From: Pseudomonas viridiflava
GTDB lineage: Bacteria; Pseudomonadota; Gammaproteobacteria; Pseudomonadales; Pseudomonadaceae
DNA length: 64,000 nt
Direction of reading: 5' to 3'
Assembly (NCBI RefSeq): GCF_900590885.1
Contig: NZ_UUON01000051.1
Span: 496,001-560,000 of the forward strand
The notes below the pieces were generated by a model. The model did not search any database and had not been told where the DNA came from. It was given only the letters and a program-made list of their open reading frames with translations. Every line of letters starts with the position of its first letter. The stretch's first letter is position 1. Positions 1 to 8,561 of the stretch are shown in pieces. Position numbers and translations under genes: made by a program.

Positions 1-810
1 CTGGTCGAGAATCGCGTCCATGTCCTCGATATCGCGCACCATGTCATCGGTGAGGTCGGTGTGGTTGCCCATCAGCTCCAGAGACAGGCGCAACCGCGTC
101 AACGGGGTGCGCAGGTCATGGGACACCCCCGCCAGCATCAGCTCGCGCTCACGCCCGGCCTGTTCGACGTCCTCCGCCATCTGGTTGAACGCACCGTAGA
201 CCTCGGTCATCTCACTGGGCGTATCGCTGACCGGCAGGCGCACACTGCGCCCCTGCCCCAGCTGGCGCGCGGCAAACACCAGGCGCTTGAGTGGCTGGTT
301 GAGCTGGCGCACAAAAATCCACGCCGACGCCGTTGAAAGCAGCCCGATCGCCAGGAACCAGCCCAACACGTTCCAGATCTTCTGGCCCCGCAACGGATGC
401 GGGTACAGCGGCACCTTGATCCAGGCATCGCCCAGGCTTGGCGCCCTCACCCACAGCGCAGGCGACACATGCATGCGCAAGCGCACCTCGGTGTCATCCC
501 CCAGTTCGGCCTGCATCTGGCGCTGGTAGATCTCGCTGTAGGGCCAATGCTGCTCCCCTTCCGGCACGCCGGCACCGTCAACCCGAATCAAGGTCGACGC
601 CTTGGCTACCTTTTCGCGGTTTTCCGGGTCTACGGCCCAATAGGCACGCAGTGTCAGGGCAACACCGTGGCTGTACTGCCGATCCACCAGCACGTCTTCG
701 TTCATCAACAGATAAACCAGCGTGAGTGCCTTGGAGAACAGAACGACGATCAGCACCAGCCAAAGGGTGCGGGAGAAGAAACTTTGCGGGAACCACAGCG
801 GGGTTTTCAT
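1..810 (-). CDS. envZ: Sensor histidine kinase EnvZ (AmgS-like), 5' part only
   Basis: This inner-membrane sensor kinase phosphorylates the OmpR-type regulator encoded just upstream at 927-1667. About 270 N-terminal residues are visible and the rest runs off the left edge. A first membrane segment follows MKTPLWFPQSFFSRT, then a periplasmic region, a second membrane segment near residues 145-165 and a HAMP-like linker. The H-box reads GVSHDLRTPL, with the phospho-accepting His at about residue 231. The start is the ATG whose complement lies at 808-810. The gap to ompR is 116 bp, so the two are probably one operon. From memory, the order envZ-ompR-tex-thioesterase-gshA matches P. aeruginosa, where this pair is AmgSR (envelope stress and aminoglycoside tolerance). 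The ATP-binding domain is outside the window. Confidence 0.93.
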   Translation of the reverse strand, partial: MKTPLWFPQSFFSRTLWLVLIVVLFSKALTLVYLLMNEDVLVDRQYSHGVALTLRAYWAVDPENREKVAKASTLIRVDGAGVPEGEQHWPYSEIYQRQMQAELGDDTEVRLRMHVSPALWVRAPSLGDAWIKVPLYPHPLRGQKIWNVLGWFLAIGLLSTASAWIFVRQLNQPLKRLVFAARQLGQGRSVRLPVSDTPSEMTEVYGAFNQMAEDVEQAGRERELMLAGVSHDLRTPLTRLRLSLELMGNHTDLTDDMVRDIEDMDAILDQ

Positions 811-926
811 AGATGACAGCTAAACACCTTGCAGGAACGAGCGGCGCTCGCAGAATTGCAGACGCCGGGCATCCCGTCGACCCTCATGGGGTCAAACGCC
901 AGGATACCCGCCCTGCAAATCATCGG

Positions 927-1667
927 TCACTTGGTTGCGGTGCCATCCGGCACAAACACATAACCCACGCCCCACACCGTCTGGATATAACGAGGCTTGG
1001 ACGGGTCCGGCTCGATCATCCGGCGCAGACGGGAAATCTGCACGTCGATGGATCGCTCCAGGGCGTCCCATTCCCGGCCACGTGCCAGGTTCATCAGCTT
1101 GTCGCGGGTCAGCGGCTGGCGAGCGTTCATCACCAGCGCCTTGAGCACAGCGAACTCACCGGTGGTGAGCATGTGTACTTCGTCGCCGCGCTTGAGTTCA
1201 CGGGTGGCCAGCGACAGTTCGTAGTCGCCAAAGGTCACGCTTTCATCTTCGCTGCCCGGCGCGCCCGGGACGGGTGGCGCCTGGCGGCGTAATACGGCTT
1301 TGACCCGGGCCATCAACTCGTCAGGGTTGAACGGCTTGGCCAGGTAGTCATCAGCGCCCAGCTCGAGGCCCTTGATGCGGCTCAGCTCATCGCCCTTGGC
1401 GGTGAGCATGATGATCGGAATCTGGTTGTTCGCGCCGCGCAGGCGTTTGCAGGCCGACAGGCCGTCTTCGCCGGGCAACATCAGGTCGAGTACGACCAGG
1501 TTGAACACTTCACGCCCCAGCAGGCGGTCCATTTGCTCGGTGTTTGGCACCGCGCGGGCACGATAGCCCTTGGAGTTGAAAAACCGCTCCAGCAGGCTGC
1601 TCAGCCCCGGATCGTCATCAACGATGAGAATTTTTTCGCCTTCAGCAGTTTGTGCAGTGCTGCTCAT
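927..1667 (-). CDS. ompR: Response regulator OmpR (AmgR-like)
   Basis: This is a cytoplasmic transcription factor of the OmpR/PhoB family, 246 aa, the usual family length. The N-terminal receiver has the acidic pocket VDDD at residues 16-19, the phospho-acceptor D61 in LVVLDLMLPG, T89 and K111 in DYLAKPF. The C-terminal winged helix ends with the typical VWGVGYVFVPD segment. It is transcribed ahead of envZ, its cognate kinase, and divergently from tex across a 356-bp gap. By synteny it is likely the orthologue of AmgR of P. aeruginosa, which controls membrane-stress proteases, rather than a porin osmoregulator. That functional assignment is inference; the family assignment is secure. Confidence 0.95.
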   Translation of the reverse strand: MSSTAQTAEGEKILIVDDDPGLSSLLERFFNSKGYRARAVPNTEQMDRLLGREVFNLVVLDLMLPGEDGLSACKRLRGANNQIPIIMLTAKGDELSRIKGLELGADDYLAKPFNPDELMARVKAVLRRQAPPVPGAPGSEDESVTFGDYELSLATRELKRGDEVHMLTTGEFAVLKALVMNARQPLTRDKLMNLARGREWDALERSIDVQISRLRRMIEPDPSKPRYIQTVWGVGYVFVPDGTATK

Positions 1668-2023
1668 TGGATGCTCCTCTTATCTCGGCGCGCATTATGG
1701 CGTAGCTGCCGTTATACGCACCGTGTGCATTGTTAGCAGATTTTTCCTGTACTACCAGCGAGGCCGCGTCCTACAACAGCTGGCGCAGTACCCCTCAAGT
1801 GCAGAACGCTGGTTATAATGCGGCGCCTTCGTGCAGGGCAACGCCAGATCGTTACCGTTTACTGCCGGGCTTTTTTTACCCGCTTGTCGTGATTTTTTCG
1901 ATTTCGAGGGTCAATAGGCTGCCTCTTGACCCAGGCAGCGGCGCCAGTCGGGCCGCTCAACCAGCCTTGCCGGGCCTTGTTTTCCGGGCCTGCGAGCTGA
2001 TTTTCAGAATTTCAGGTGGTTTT
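1668..2023. other. Divergent intergenic region ompR/tex
   Basis: This 356-bp gap must hold the promoters of both ompR (leftward) and tex (rightward). A TATAAT hexamer lies at 1814-1819, but no convincing -35 box sits 16-18 bp upstream of it, so the promoter call is weak. An open frame runs from 1730 into tex, but its translation upstream of 2024 looks non-coding. No RNA gene was recognised. Confidence 0.4.
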
Positions 2024-4360
2024 ATGGACAGCATCAACAGCCGCATCGCCGAGGAACTCGGTGTACGCCCACAACAGGTCGAAGCGGCCGTCGCGCTACT
2101 GGATGAAGGCTCCACGGTGCCTTTCATCGCCCGTTACCGTAAAGAAGTGACCGGCAGCCTCGACGACACCCAATTGCGTCACCTGGAAGAGCGCCTGCGC
2201 TACCTGCGAGAACTCGACGAACGGCGCATCAGCATCCTCGCCAGCATCGAGGAACAGGGCAAGTTGACCCCGCAACTCGAGCGCGACATCAAGCTCGCCG
2301 ACACCAAGACCCGCCTCGAAGACCTTTACCTGCCCTACAAGCAAAAGCGCCGCACCAAGGGCCAGATCGCTCTGGAAGCGGGCCTGGGCGATCTGGCCGA
2401 CGGCCTGTTCAACGACCCGTCGCTGACCCCGGACGCCGAAGCCGCGCGCTTCATCGACGCCGAAAAAGGCGTCGCCGACGTCAAGGCTGCCCTCGAAGGC
2501 GCCAAGTACATCCTGATGGAACGCTTCGCCGAAAACGCCGGCCTGCTGGAAAAACTGCGCACCTACCTCAAGCAGGAAGCCATCCTCAGCGCCCGCGTTA
2601 TCGCCGGCAAGGAGGAAGAAGGTGCCAAGTTCCGCGATTACTTCGAGCACGACGAGCCGCTGAAAAGCATGCCGTCCCACCGAGCACTCGCGATTTTCCG
2701 CGGGCGCAACGAAGGTATTCTCAGCTCCGCACTCAAAGTCGGCGACGAGCTGCCGGGCACCATGCACCCGTGCGAAGGCATGATCGGTCAACAATTCGGC
2801 ATCCAGAATCAGAATCGTCCTGCGGACAAGTGGCTCGGTGAGGTCGTGCGCTGGACCTGGAAGGTCAAGCTCTACACCCACCTGGAAACCGACCTGCTCG
2901 GCGAGCTGCGCGACGGCGCCGAAACCGAGGCGATCAACGTGTTCGCCCACAACCTGCACGACCTGCTGCTGGCCGCCCCGGCCGGCCCGCGCGCCACCCT
3001 GGGCCTCGACCCGGGCCTGCGTACCGGCTGCAAGGTTGCCGTGGTCGACTCCACCGGCAAGCTGCTCGACCACGCCACGGTGTACCCGCACGTGCCGCAC
3101 AACAAGTGGGACCAGACCCTGGCGATCCTGGCCGCGCTGTGCGCCAAGCACGCCGTGGACCTGATTGCCATCGGCAACGGCACCGCCAGCCGTGAAACCG
3201 ACAAGCTGGCCGCCGAGCTGATCAAAAAATACCCAGCCATGAAGATGACCAAGGTCATGGTCTCCGAGGCCGGCGCGTCGGTGTACTCGGCATCGGAACT
3301 GGCTTCCAAGGAATTCCCGGACCTCGACGTGTCGATCCGTGGCGCGGTGTCCATCGCCCGTCGCCTGCAGGACCCGCTGGCTGAGCTGGTGAAGATCGAT
3401 CCTAAATCCATCGGTGTCGGCCAGTACCAGCACGACGTGTCGCAGCTGAAACTCGCGCGCGGCCTGGATGCGGTGGTGGAAGACTGCGTGAACAAGGTCG
3501 GCGTGGATGTGAACACCGCCTCCGTCGCCCTGCTGGCGCGTATCTCCGGCCTGAACACCACCCTGGCGCAGAATATCGTCACTCACCGTGACGAAAACGG
3601 CGCGTTCAAAACCCGTGCAGCACTGAAAAAAGTCGCACGTTTGGGCGAAAAAACCTTCGAACAAGCCGCCGGCTTCCTACGTGTGATGAATGGCGATAAC
3701 CCGCTGGATTCGTCCGCCGTTCACCCGGAAGCCTACCCGCTGGTGCAGCGCATTGCCGCCGAGACCGACCGCGACATCCGCTCGCTGATCGGCGACGCCG
3801 CGTTCCTCAAGCGCCTGGACCCGAAAAAGTACACCGACGAAACCTTCGGCGTGCCGACCATCACCGACATCCTGCAAGAGCTGGAAAAACCTGGCCGTGA
3901 CCCGCGTCCGGAGTTCAAGACCGCCGAGTTTCAGGACGGCGTCGAAGACCTCAAGGATCTGGAGCTGGGGATGATCCTTGAAGGCGTGGTCACCAACGTG
4001 ACCAACTTCGGCGCTTTTGTGGACATTGGCGTGCATCAGGACGGTTTGGTGCATATCTCTGCGCTTTCGGAGAAGTTCATCAAGGATCCGCGTGAAGCGG
4101 TGAAAGCCGGTGATGTGGTCAAGGTCAAGGTCATGGAAGTCGATATCCCGCGCAAACGCGTTGGCCTGTCGATGCGCATGAGCGATACCCCCGGCGAGAA
4201 AATCGACGGTGCCCGTGGCGCACGCCCGGGCTCGGCGCCGCGCCAGTCGCAGAACCGTTCTGAAAACAGCCAGCCGCGCAAGGAAACCGCCACCGCAGCG
4301 CCAGGCAACAACGCCATGGCCTCGCTGTTCGCCAACGCCAAGCAGTTGAAGAAACGCTGA
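2024..4360 (+). CDS. tex: Transcription accessory / RNA-binding protein Tex
   Basis: Tex is a conserved cytoplasmic nucleic-acid-binding protein linked to transcription and stress tolerance. The 778 aa match the usual length of about 775-780. It begins with the helical N-terminal domain (MDSINSRIAEELGVRPQQVEAA...), has a YqgF/RNase H-like core starting near residue 325 (LGLDPGLRTGCK), helix-hairpin-helix elements near residue 495 (VNTASVALLARISGLN) and a C-terminal S1 domain from about residue 648 (GMILEGVVTNVTNFGAFVDIG). The tail after the S1 domain is rich in Arg, Ser and Gln. The ATG at 2024 is chosen because it starts at the conserved N-terminus; the frame stays open further upstream but lacks Tex sequence. 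Its stop overlaps the next start by one base, implying translational coupling. Confidence 0.96.
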   Translation: MDSINSRIAEELGVRPQQVEAAVALLDEGSTVPFIARYRKEVTGSLDDTQLRHLEERLRYLRELDERRISILASIEEQGKLTPQLERDIKLADTKTRLEDLYLPYKQKRRTKGQIALEAGLGDLADGLFNDPSLTPDAEAARFIDAEKGVADVKAALEGAKYILMERFAENAGLLEKLRTYLKQEAILSARVIAGKEEEGAKFRDYFEHDEPLKSMPSHRALAIFRGRNEGILSSALKVGDELPGTMHPCEGMIGQQFGIQNQNRPADKWLGEVVRWTWKVKLYTHLETDLLGELRDGAETEAINVFAHNLHDLLLAAPAGPRATLGLDPGLRTGCKVAVVDSTGKLLDHATVYPHVPHNKWDQTLAILAALCAKHAVDLIAIGNGTASRETDKLAAELIKKYPAMKMTKVMVSEAGASVYSASELASKEFPDLDVSIRGAVSIARRLQDPLAELVKIDPKSIGVGQYQHDVSQLKLARGLDAVVEDCVNKVGVDVNTASVALLARISGLNTTLAQNIVTHRDENGAFKTRAALKKVARLGEKTFEQAAGFLRVMNGDNPLDSSAVHPEAYPLVQRIAAETDRDIRSLIGDAAFLKRLDPKKYTDETFGVPTITDILQELEKPGRDPRPEFKTAEFQDGVEDLKDLELGMILEGVVTNVTNFGAFVDIGVHQDGLVHISALSEKFIKDPREAVKAGDVVKVKVMEVDIPRKRVGLSMRMSDTPGEKIDGARGARPGSAPRQSQNRSENSQPRKETATAAPGNNAMASLFANAKQLKKR

Positions 4361-4743
4361 TGGAGATCCCAGCCGGCTTGACCCAGAGCGCATTCAGCGA
4401 ACTGATCGGCTGCCGCCTGCAACGCCTGGATGAGGGCGTTGCCGAGGTGGCCCTGACCCTGGAGCCGCACCTGCGCAACCGCGCGGGCAAGCTCCATGGC
4501 GGGGCGATTTTCAGCCTGGTGGACATTACCATGGGGCTGGCCTGCTCCAGCTCCCATGGGTTTGACCAGCAAAGCGCGACCGTCGAGTGCAAGATCAACT
4601 ACATCCGCGCCGTGGAAGACGGTGACGTGCTGTGCACCAGCCGGGTGATTCACGCCGGTCGGCGCACCCTGGTCGTCGAAGCCGACGTGTACCAGGGCGA
4701 GCGACTTGTCGCAAAAGCACAGGGCACCTTCGCTGTCCTATAG
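4360..4743 (+). CDS. PaaI-family hotdog thioesterase
   Basis: This is a 127-aa single-domain hotdog protein, probably an acyl-CoA thioesterase acting in the cytoplasm. The segment RNRAGKLHGGAIFSLVDITMG carries the HGG signature of the PaaI/YbgC-like group, with the usual Asp in the following helix (LVD). Its ATG overlaps the tex stop codon by one base, so it is co-translated with tex. Substrate is unknown. No signal peptide or membrane segment is visible. Confidence 0.88.
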   Translation: MEIPAGLTQSAFSELIGCRLQRLDEGVAEVALTLEPHLRNRAGKLHGGAIFSLVDITMGLACSSSHGFDQQSATVECKINYIRAVEDGDVLCTSRVIHAGRRTLVVEADVYQGERLVAKAQGTFAVL

Positions 4744-4847
4744 CTCCCCACCCTCGATTTGAGTTAATTTCGGCGCTGCGATAACAGCGTCGGAATTTTC
4801 TTGCTGCGCTATAGCCCAATTCATGGAGTGAAGTAGGCTTTTTCAGT

Positions 4848-4946
4848 ATGAGCCAAATCGACTCAAAACCAGGCGATAACGCCAGTTTCAACTTCACCCT
4901 TGTAGACCGTCTTGCCCACCCCCATATTGGGGCGACTGACGCGTGA
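4848..4946 (+). CDS. Possible 32-aa leader ORF upstream of gshA
   Basis: An ATG at 4848 opens a 32-codon frame (MSQIDSKPGDNASFNFTLVD...) whose stop TGA at 4944-4946 overlaps the GAAGGA ribosome-binding site of gshA. The only purine-rich motif upstream (GGAG near 4825) is too far away to be a good RBS. It could be a translationally coupled leader peptide, but no cysteine codons are present and it may be chance. Confidence 0.2.
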   Translation: MSQIDSKPGDNASFNFTLVDRLAHPHIGATDA

Positions 4947-4950
4947 AGGA
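4945..4950 (+). promoter_or_regulatory. Ribosome-binding site of gshA that selects a TTG start
   Basis: GAAGGA lies 7 nt before the TTG at 4958. An in-frame GTG at 4943 is also possible but overlaps this motif and would have no RBS of its own. The TTG start gives 527 aa, the family length in Pseudomonas. Confidence 0.7.
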
Positions 4951-4957
4951 ATCCAAC

Positions 4958-6541
4958 TTGAGCGAACTTCTCAACCGCCGCCTGGCCCTGCTCGGCAAGC
5001 GCGAACACCTCTCCCTGCTCGAGCACTGCTTGCACGGCATCGAGCGTGAATGCCTACGCGTCACCGGTGAGGGTCGCCTGGCGCAAACGCCGCACCCTGA
5101 AGCCCTGGGCGCCGCGTTGACCAACGAATTGATCACCACCGACTACTCGGAATCGTTGCTGGAGTTCATCACCCCAGCCCTGCCCAACCCGGCCGATACC
5201 CTGAGCAGCCTGGACAAGATCCACCGCTTTGCCTACAGCAAGCTCGGCAGCGAGTACCTGTGGAGCCCGTCGATGCCGTGCCCGTTGCCGGCCGAGGAAG
5301 ATATTCCGATTGCCTACTACGGCACGTCCAATATCGGACAGCTCAAGTACGTTTATCGCAAGGGCCTGGCCCTGCGTTACGGCAAGACCATGCAGTGCAT
5401 TGCCGGCATCCACTACAACTTTTCCCTGCCGGAAGCGCTGTGGCCGTTGCTCAAGGAGACTGAAGGTTTTGTTGGCACCGACCGCGACTACCAGTCCACG
5501 GCCTATATCGCGCTGATCCGTAATTTCCGCCGCTACAGCTGGTTGCTGATGTACCTGTTCGGTGCCTCGCCGGCGCTGGACGCGGGTTTCCTGCGCGGCC
5601 GTTCGCACCAGCTGGAAGTACTGGACGCCGACACCCTGTACCTGCCCTACGCCACCAGCCTGCGCATGAGCGACCTGGGTTACCAGAGCAACGCCCAGGC
5701 CGGCCTCACGCCGTGTTACAACGACCTGCCGAGCTACACCGACAGCCTGCGTGAAGCGGTGGCAACGCCCTACGCGCCATACGTCGAAGTCGGCACGCAC
5801 AAGGACGGTGAGTGGGTGCAGCTCAACACCAACATCCTGCAGATCGAAAACGAGTACTACTCCAACATCCGCCCCAAGCGCGTGACCTACACCGGCGAAC
5901 GGCCGATCCAGGCGCTGGTGGCGCGTGGCATCCAGTACATCGAAGTGCGCTGCCTGGACATCAACCCGTTCCTGCCGATGGGTATCGACCTGCCGGAGTC
6001 GCGTTTCCTCGACGCCTTCCTGCTGTACTGCGCGCTGAACGACAGCCCGCTGTTCGCCAACAACGAGTGCGGTAACGCTACGTCGAACTTCCTCAGCGTG
6101 GTCAAGGAAGGCCGCCGTCCGGGCCTGCAATTGCAGCGTGGCGGCGCGCCGGTGGACATGAAGGAATGGGCCACCGAGCTGCTGGAAAAAATTGCACCGC
6201 TGGCGGCCTTGCTCGATGAAAGCCACGGCATCAACGAACACAGCCAGGCGCTCGACGCCCAACTGGCCAAGATCAAGGACTCGTCCCTGACCCCTTCGGC
6301 CCAGGTGCTGGCGGCGATGGCCGAGCGCAAAGAGAGTTTTGCGCAGTTCTCGCTGCATCAGAGCGAGGTGCATGCCGAGCATTTCCGCAAAGAGCCGCTG
6401 CCGGCGCAAGAGCAGGCACGCTTTGAAGAGCTGGCGCGTAAGTCGCTGGCGCAGCAGGCGGAGCTGGAGCAGAACGAAGTGGGCGATTTTGATGTGTTTG
6501 TCGGGTCGTACCAGGCGAGCATTCTTGCCATCAGTAACTAA
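4958..6541 (+). CDS. gshA: Glutamate-cysteine ligase
   Basis: GshA catalyses the ATP-dependent joining of glutamate and cysteine, the first step of glutathione synthesis, in the cytoplasm. The 527-aa product begins LSELLNRRLALLGK and contains GIERECLRV and TTDYSESLLEFITP, both typical of the proteobacterial type-1 family (E. coli GshA class), together with the ECGNATSN segment. A TTG start at 4958 is preferred over a GTG at 4943 because of RBS spacing and length. The gene follows the tex-thioesterase pair after 214 bp and ends before a REP doublet that may terminate its transcript. Confidence 0.95.
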   Translation: MSELLNRRLALLGKREHLSLLEHCLHGIERECLRVTGEGRLAQTPHPEALGAALTNELITTDYSESLLEFITPALPNPADTLSSLDKIHRFAYSKLGSEYLWSPSMPCPLPAEEDIPIAYYGTSNIGQLKYVYRKGLALRYGKTMQCIAGIHYNFSLPEALWPLLKETEGFVGTDRDYQSTAYIALIRNFRRYSWLLMYLFGASPALDAGFLRGRSHQLEVLDADTLYLPYATSLRMSDLGYQSNAQAGLTPCYNDLPSYTDSLREAVATPYAPYVEVGTHKDGEWVQLNTNILQIENEYYSNIRPKRVTYTGERPIQALVARGIQYIEVRCLDINPFLPMGIDLPESRFLDAFLLYCALNDSPLFANNECGNATSNFLSVVKEGRRPGLQLQRGGAPVDMKEWATELLEKIAPLAALLDESHGINEHSQALDAQLAKIKDSSLTPSAQVLAAMAERKESFAQFSLHQSEVHAEHFRKEPLPAQEQARFEELARKSLAQQAELEQNEVGDFDVFVGSYQASILAISN

Positions 6542-6558
6542 GGACCTACTCTGTCCAG

Positions 6559-6650
6559 TGTGGGAGGGGGCTTGCCCCCGATAGCTGTGAGTCAGCTACA
6601 GATAAGCTAACTGATCCACTGCAATCGGGGGCAAGCCCCTTCCCACATTT
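6559..6650. repeat. REP doublet (REPIN-like)
   Basis: Two inverted copies of the Pseudomonas REP core GTGGGAGGGGGCTTGCCCCC flank a short non-palindromic spacer, the arrangement called a REPIN. It lies between gshA and the tau operon and can fold into a long hairpin. Confidence 0.9.
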
Positions 6651-6701
6651 GCCTGCATCAGACTGAAGATTGGCTTCAACCTTTCTCCTCATAAGCTAAT
6701 T

Positions 6702-6722
6702 CGAAAATGTTATTTATTTTCG
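6702..6722. promoter_or_regulatory. Inverted repeat upstream of tauA, candidate CysB-type operator
   Basis: CGAAAAT (6702-6708) and ATTTTCG (6716-6722) form 7-bp arms with a 7-bp spacer in an AT-rich stretch 65-85 bp upstream of the tauA start. Sulfonate genes are normally under CysB/Cbl-type LysR control; assignment of this site to such a regulator is inference. Confidence 0.4.
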
Positions 6723-6786
6723 GATTCTTAGATCATTTAGTCTCCTCACACGCCGACCCTCGGCCGCCTGATTGAGGAGCTTCCCC

Positions 6787-7764
6787 TTGAAACTGCTTAC
6801 CCCTCTGCGCCTTCTGGCCGCATTGTCCCTGGCCGGTGCCAGCCTGTTTGCCCAGGCGGCGGATGTGACCATTGCTTACCAGACCACCGTGGACCCGGCG
6901 AAAGTTGCCCAGGCCGATGGCGCGTACGAAAAAGCCACCAACGCCAAGATCGACTGGCGCAAATTCGACAATGGCGCCGACATCATCGCCGCCATCGCTT
7001 CCGGTGACGTGCAGATCGGCTACCTCGGTTCCAGTCCGCTGACCGCCGCGATCACCCGCAAAGTGCCGGTGGAAACCTTCCTCGTCGCCACCCAGATCGG
7101 CGGTGCCGAAGCCCTGGTGGCGCGCAACGGTTCGGGGATCAACAGCCCGCAGGACCTGATCGGCAAGAAAGTCGCCGTGCCCTTCGTATCCACCGGCCAC
7201 TACAGCCTGCTGGCCGCGCTGAAGCACTGGAACATCGACCCGTCGAAAGTCACCATCCTCAATCTCGCACCGCCGGCCATCATCGCCGCGTGGAAGCGTG
7301 GCGATATCGACGCCACTTACGTATGGGACCCAGCCCTGGGCGTGGCCAAGGAAAACGGCAAGGTGCTGATTACCTCCGGCGAATTGGCCAAGTTTGGCGC
7401 GCCGACCTTCGATGCGTGGATCGTGCGTAAGGATTTTGCCGAGAAGCACCCGGAAATCGTCACGGCTTTCGCCAAGGTCACCCTGGATGCCTACGCCGCC
7501 TACCGCAAAGACCCACAAGCCTGGCTCGCCGACAAAGGCAACGTCGACAAACTGGTGAAGCTCTCCGGCGCCAAGGCCAGTGACATCCCCTTGCTGCTGC
7601 AAGGCAACGTCTACCCGCTGGCCGCTGACCAGGTGACTCTGCTGGGCGCACCGACCACCAAGGCCGTGACCGATACCGCCGCATTCCTGAAGGAGCAAGG
7701 CAAGGTCGACGCCGTGCTGCCGGACTACGCCCCTTACGTCAGCGCCAAGTTCATCACTAACTGA
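6787..7764 (+). CDS. tauA: Taurine ABC transporter substrate-binding protein
   Basis: TauA is the periplasmic taurine-binding protein. The 325-aa product has a clear signal peptide (MKLLTPLRLLAALSLAGASLFAQA, cleaved before ADVTIAYQ) and the aliphatic sulfonate/taurine-binding fold, with GYLGSSPLTAAI and NLAPPAIIAAW typical of the family. A TTG start at 6787 is chosen because GAGGA at 6775-6779 lies 7 nt upstream and the signal peptide begins there. A further in-frame TTG at 6772 is rejected. It is first in tauABCD, whose genes are closely spaced or overlapping, and it supplies taurine under sulfate limitation. Confidence 0.94.
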   Translation: MKLLTPLRLLAALSLAGASLFAQAADVTIAYQTTVDPAKVAQADGAYEKATNAKIDWRKFDNGADIIAAIASGDVQIGYLGSSPLTAAITRKVPVETFLVATQIGGAEALVARNGSGINSPQDLIGKKVAVPFVSTGHYSLLAALKHWNIDPSKVTILNLAPPAIIAAWKRGDIDATYVWDPALGVAKENGKVLITSGELAKFGAPTFDAWIVRKDFAEKHPEIVTAFAKVTLDAYAAYRKDPQAWLADKGNVDKLVKLSGAKASDIPLLLQGNVYPLAADQVTLLGAPTTKAVTDTAAFLKEQGKVDAVLPDYAPYVSAKFITN

Positions 7765-7781
7765 TTCGGGAGTTCATCGCG

Positions 7782-8561
7782 ATGGCCTTGCTACAACTGG
7801 AGCGCATCAGCGCACAGTACCCAGGCGCCACACAACCGGTACTGTCTGACATTTCACTTGACCTGGGGCCCCAGCAATTGCTGGTCGCCCTCGGCCCGTC
7901 CGGCAGTGGCAAGACTTCGCTGTTGAACCTGATCGCCGGCTTTGTCGAACCCTCCGCCGGGCGCATCACCCTTGACGGTGTGCCGGTCAAAGGACCCAGC
8001 GCCGAACGTGGCGTGGTGTTCCAGGACGACGCCCTGCTGCCCTGGCAGGATGTGCTGGCCAATGTCGGCTTCGGCCTGGAGCTGGCCGGCGTGCCCAAGG
8101 TGCAACGCGAAGTGCGCGCCCGGAAGATGCTCGCCCTGGTCGACCTGGCCGGTTTCGACAGCCGGCGTATCTGGCAGCTTTCCGGCGGCCAGAAGCAACG
8201 CGTCGGCCTGGCCCGCGCCCTGGCGGCAGACCCTCGCGTGCTGCTGATGGACGAACCCTTCGGCGCCCTTGATGCCTTCACCCGCGAACAGATGCAGGAA
8301 TTGCTCCTACAGGTGTGGCGGCGCACGGCCAAGCCCGTGTTCCTGATTACCCACGACATTGAAGAAGCGGTGTTCCTCGCTACCGACCTGATCCTGTTGG
8401 CGCCCAACCCGGGCCAGATCGTCGAACGCCTGCATTTGGACTTTGGCCAACGCTACGCCGCCGGTGAATCGGCGCGGGCGATCAAGTCCGACCCACGCTT
8501 TATCGAAACCCGCGAACACGTGCTGGGCAAAGTGTTCTCGCAACGGCAGGTGTCCGCATGA
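7782..8561 (+). CDS. tauB: Taurine ABC transporter ATP-binding protein
   Basis: TauB is the cytoplasmic ATPase of the taurine importer, 259 aa. It has Walker A GPSGSGKTS near residue 38, the ABC signature LSGGQKQRVGLARAL, Walker B VLLMDEPFGALDAF and the switch His in FLITHDIEEA. The Q-loop region reads VFQDDALLPWQDV, typical of nitrate/sulfonate/taurine ATPases. Its last codons overlap tauC by 4 bp (ATGA), indicating translational coupling. Confidence 0.95.
   Translation: MALLQLERISAQYPGATQPVLSDISLDLGPQQLLVALGPSGSGKTSLLNLIAGFVEPSAGRITLDGVPVKGPSAERGVVFQDDALLPWQDVLANVGFGLELAGVPKVQREVRARKMLALVDLAGFDSRRIWQLSGGQKQRVGLARALAADPRVLLMDEPFGALDAFTREQMQELLLQVWRRTAKPVFLITHDIEEAVFLATDLILLAPNPGQIVERLHLDFGQRYAAGESARAIKSDPRFIETREHVLGKVFSQRQVSA

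Noticed and set aside
1814..1819. TATAAT as a tex promoter
   Set aside because: No acceptable -35 element at the right spacing, so it is mentioned only as a weak possibility.
2096..3664. Long open frame on the minus strand opposite tex
   Set aside because: It is antisense to a clear Tex protein and its translation has no recognisable domain; GC-rich third positions create such frames.
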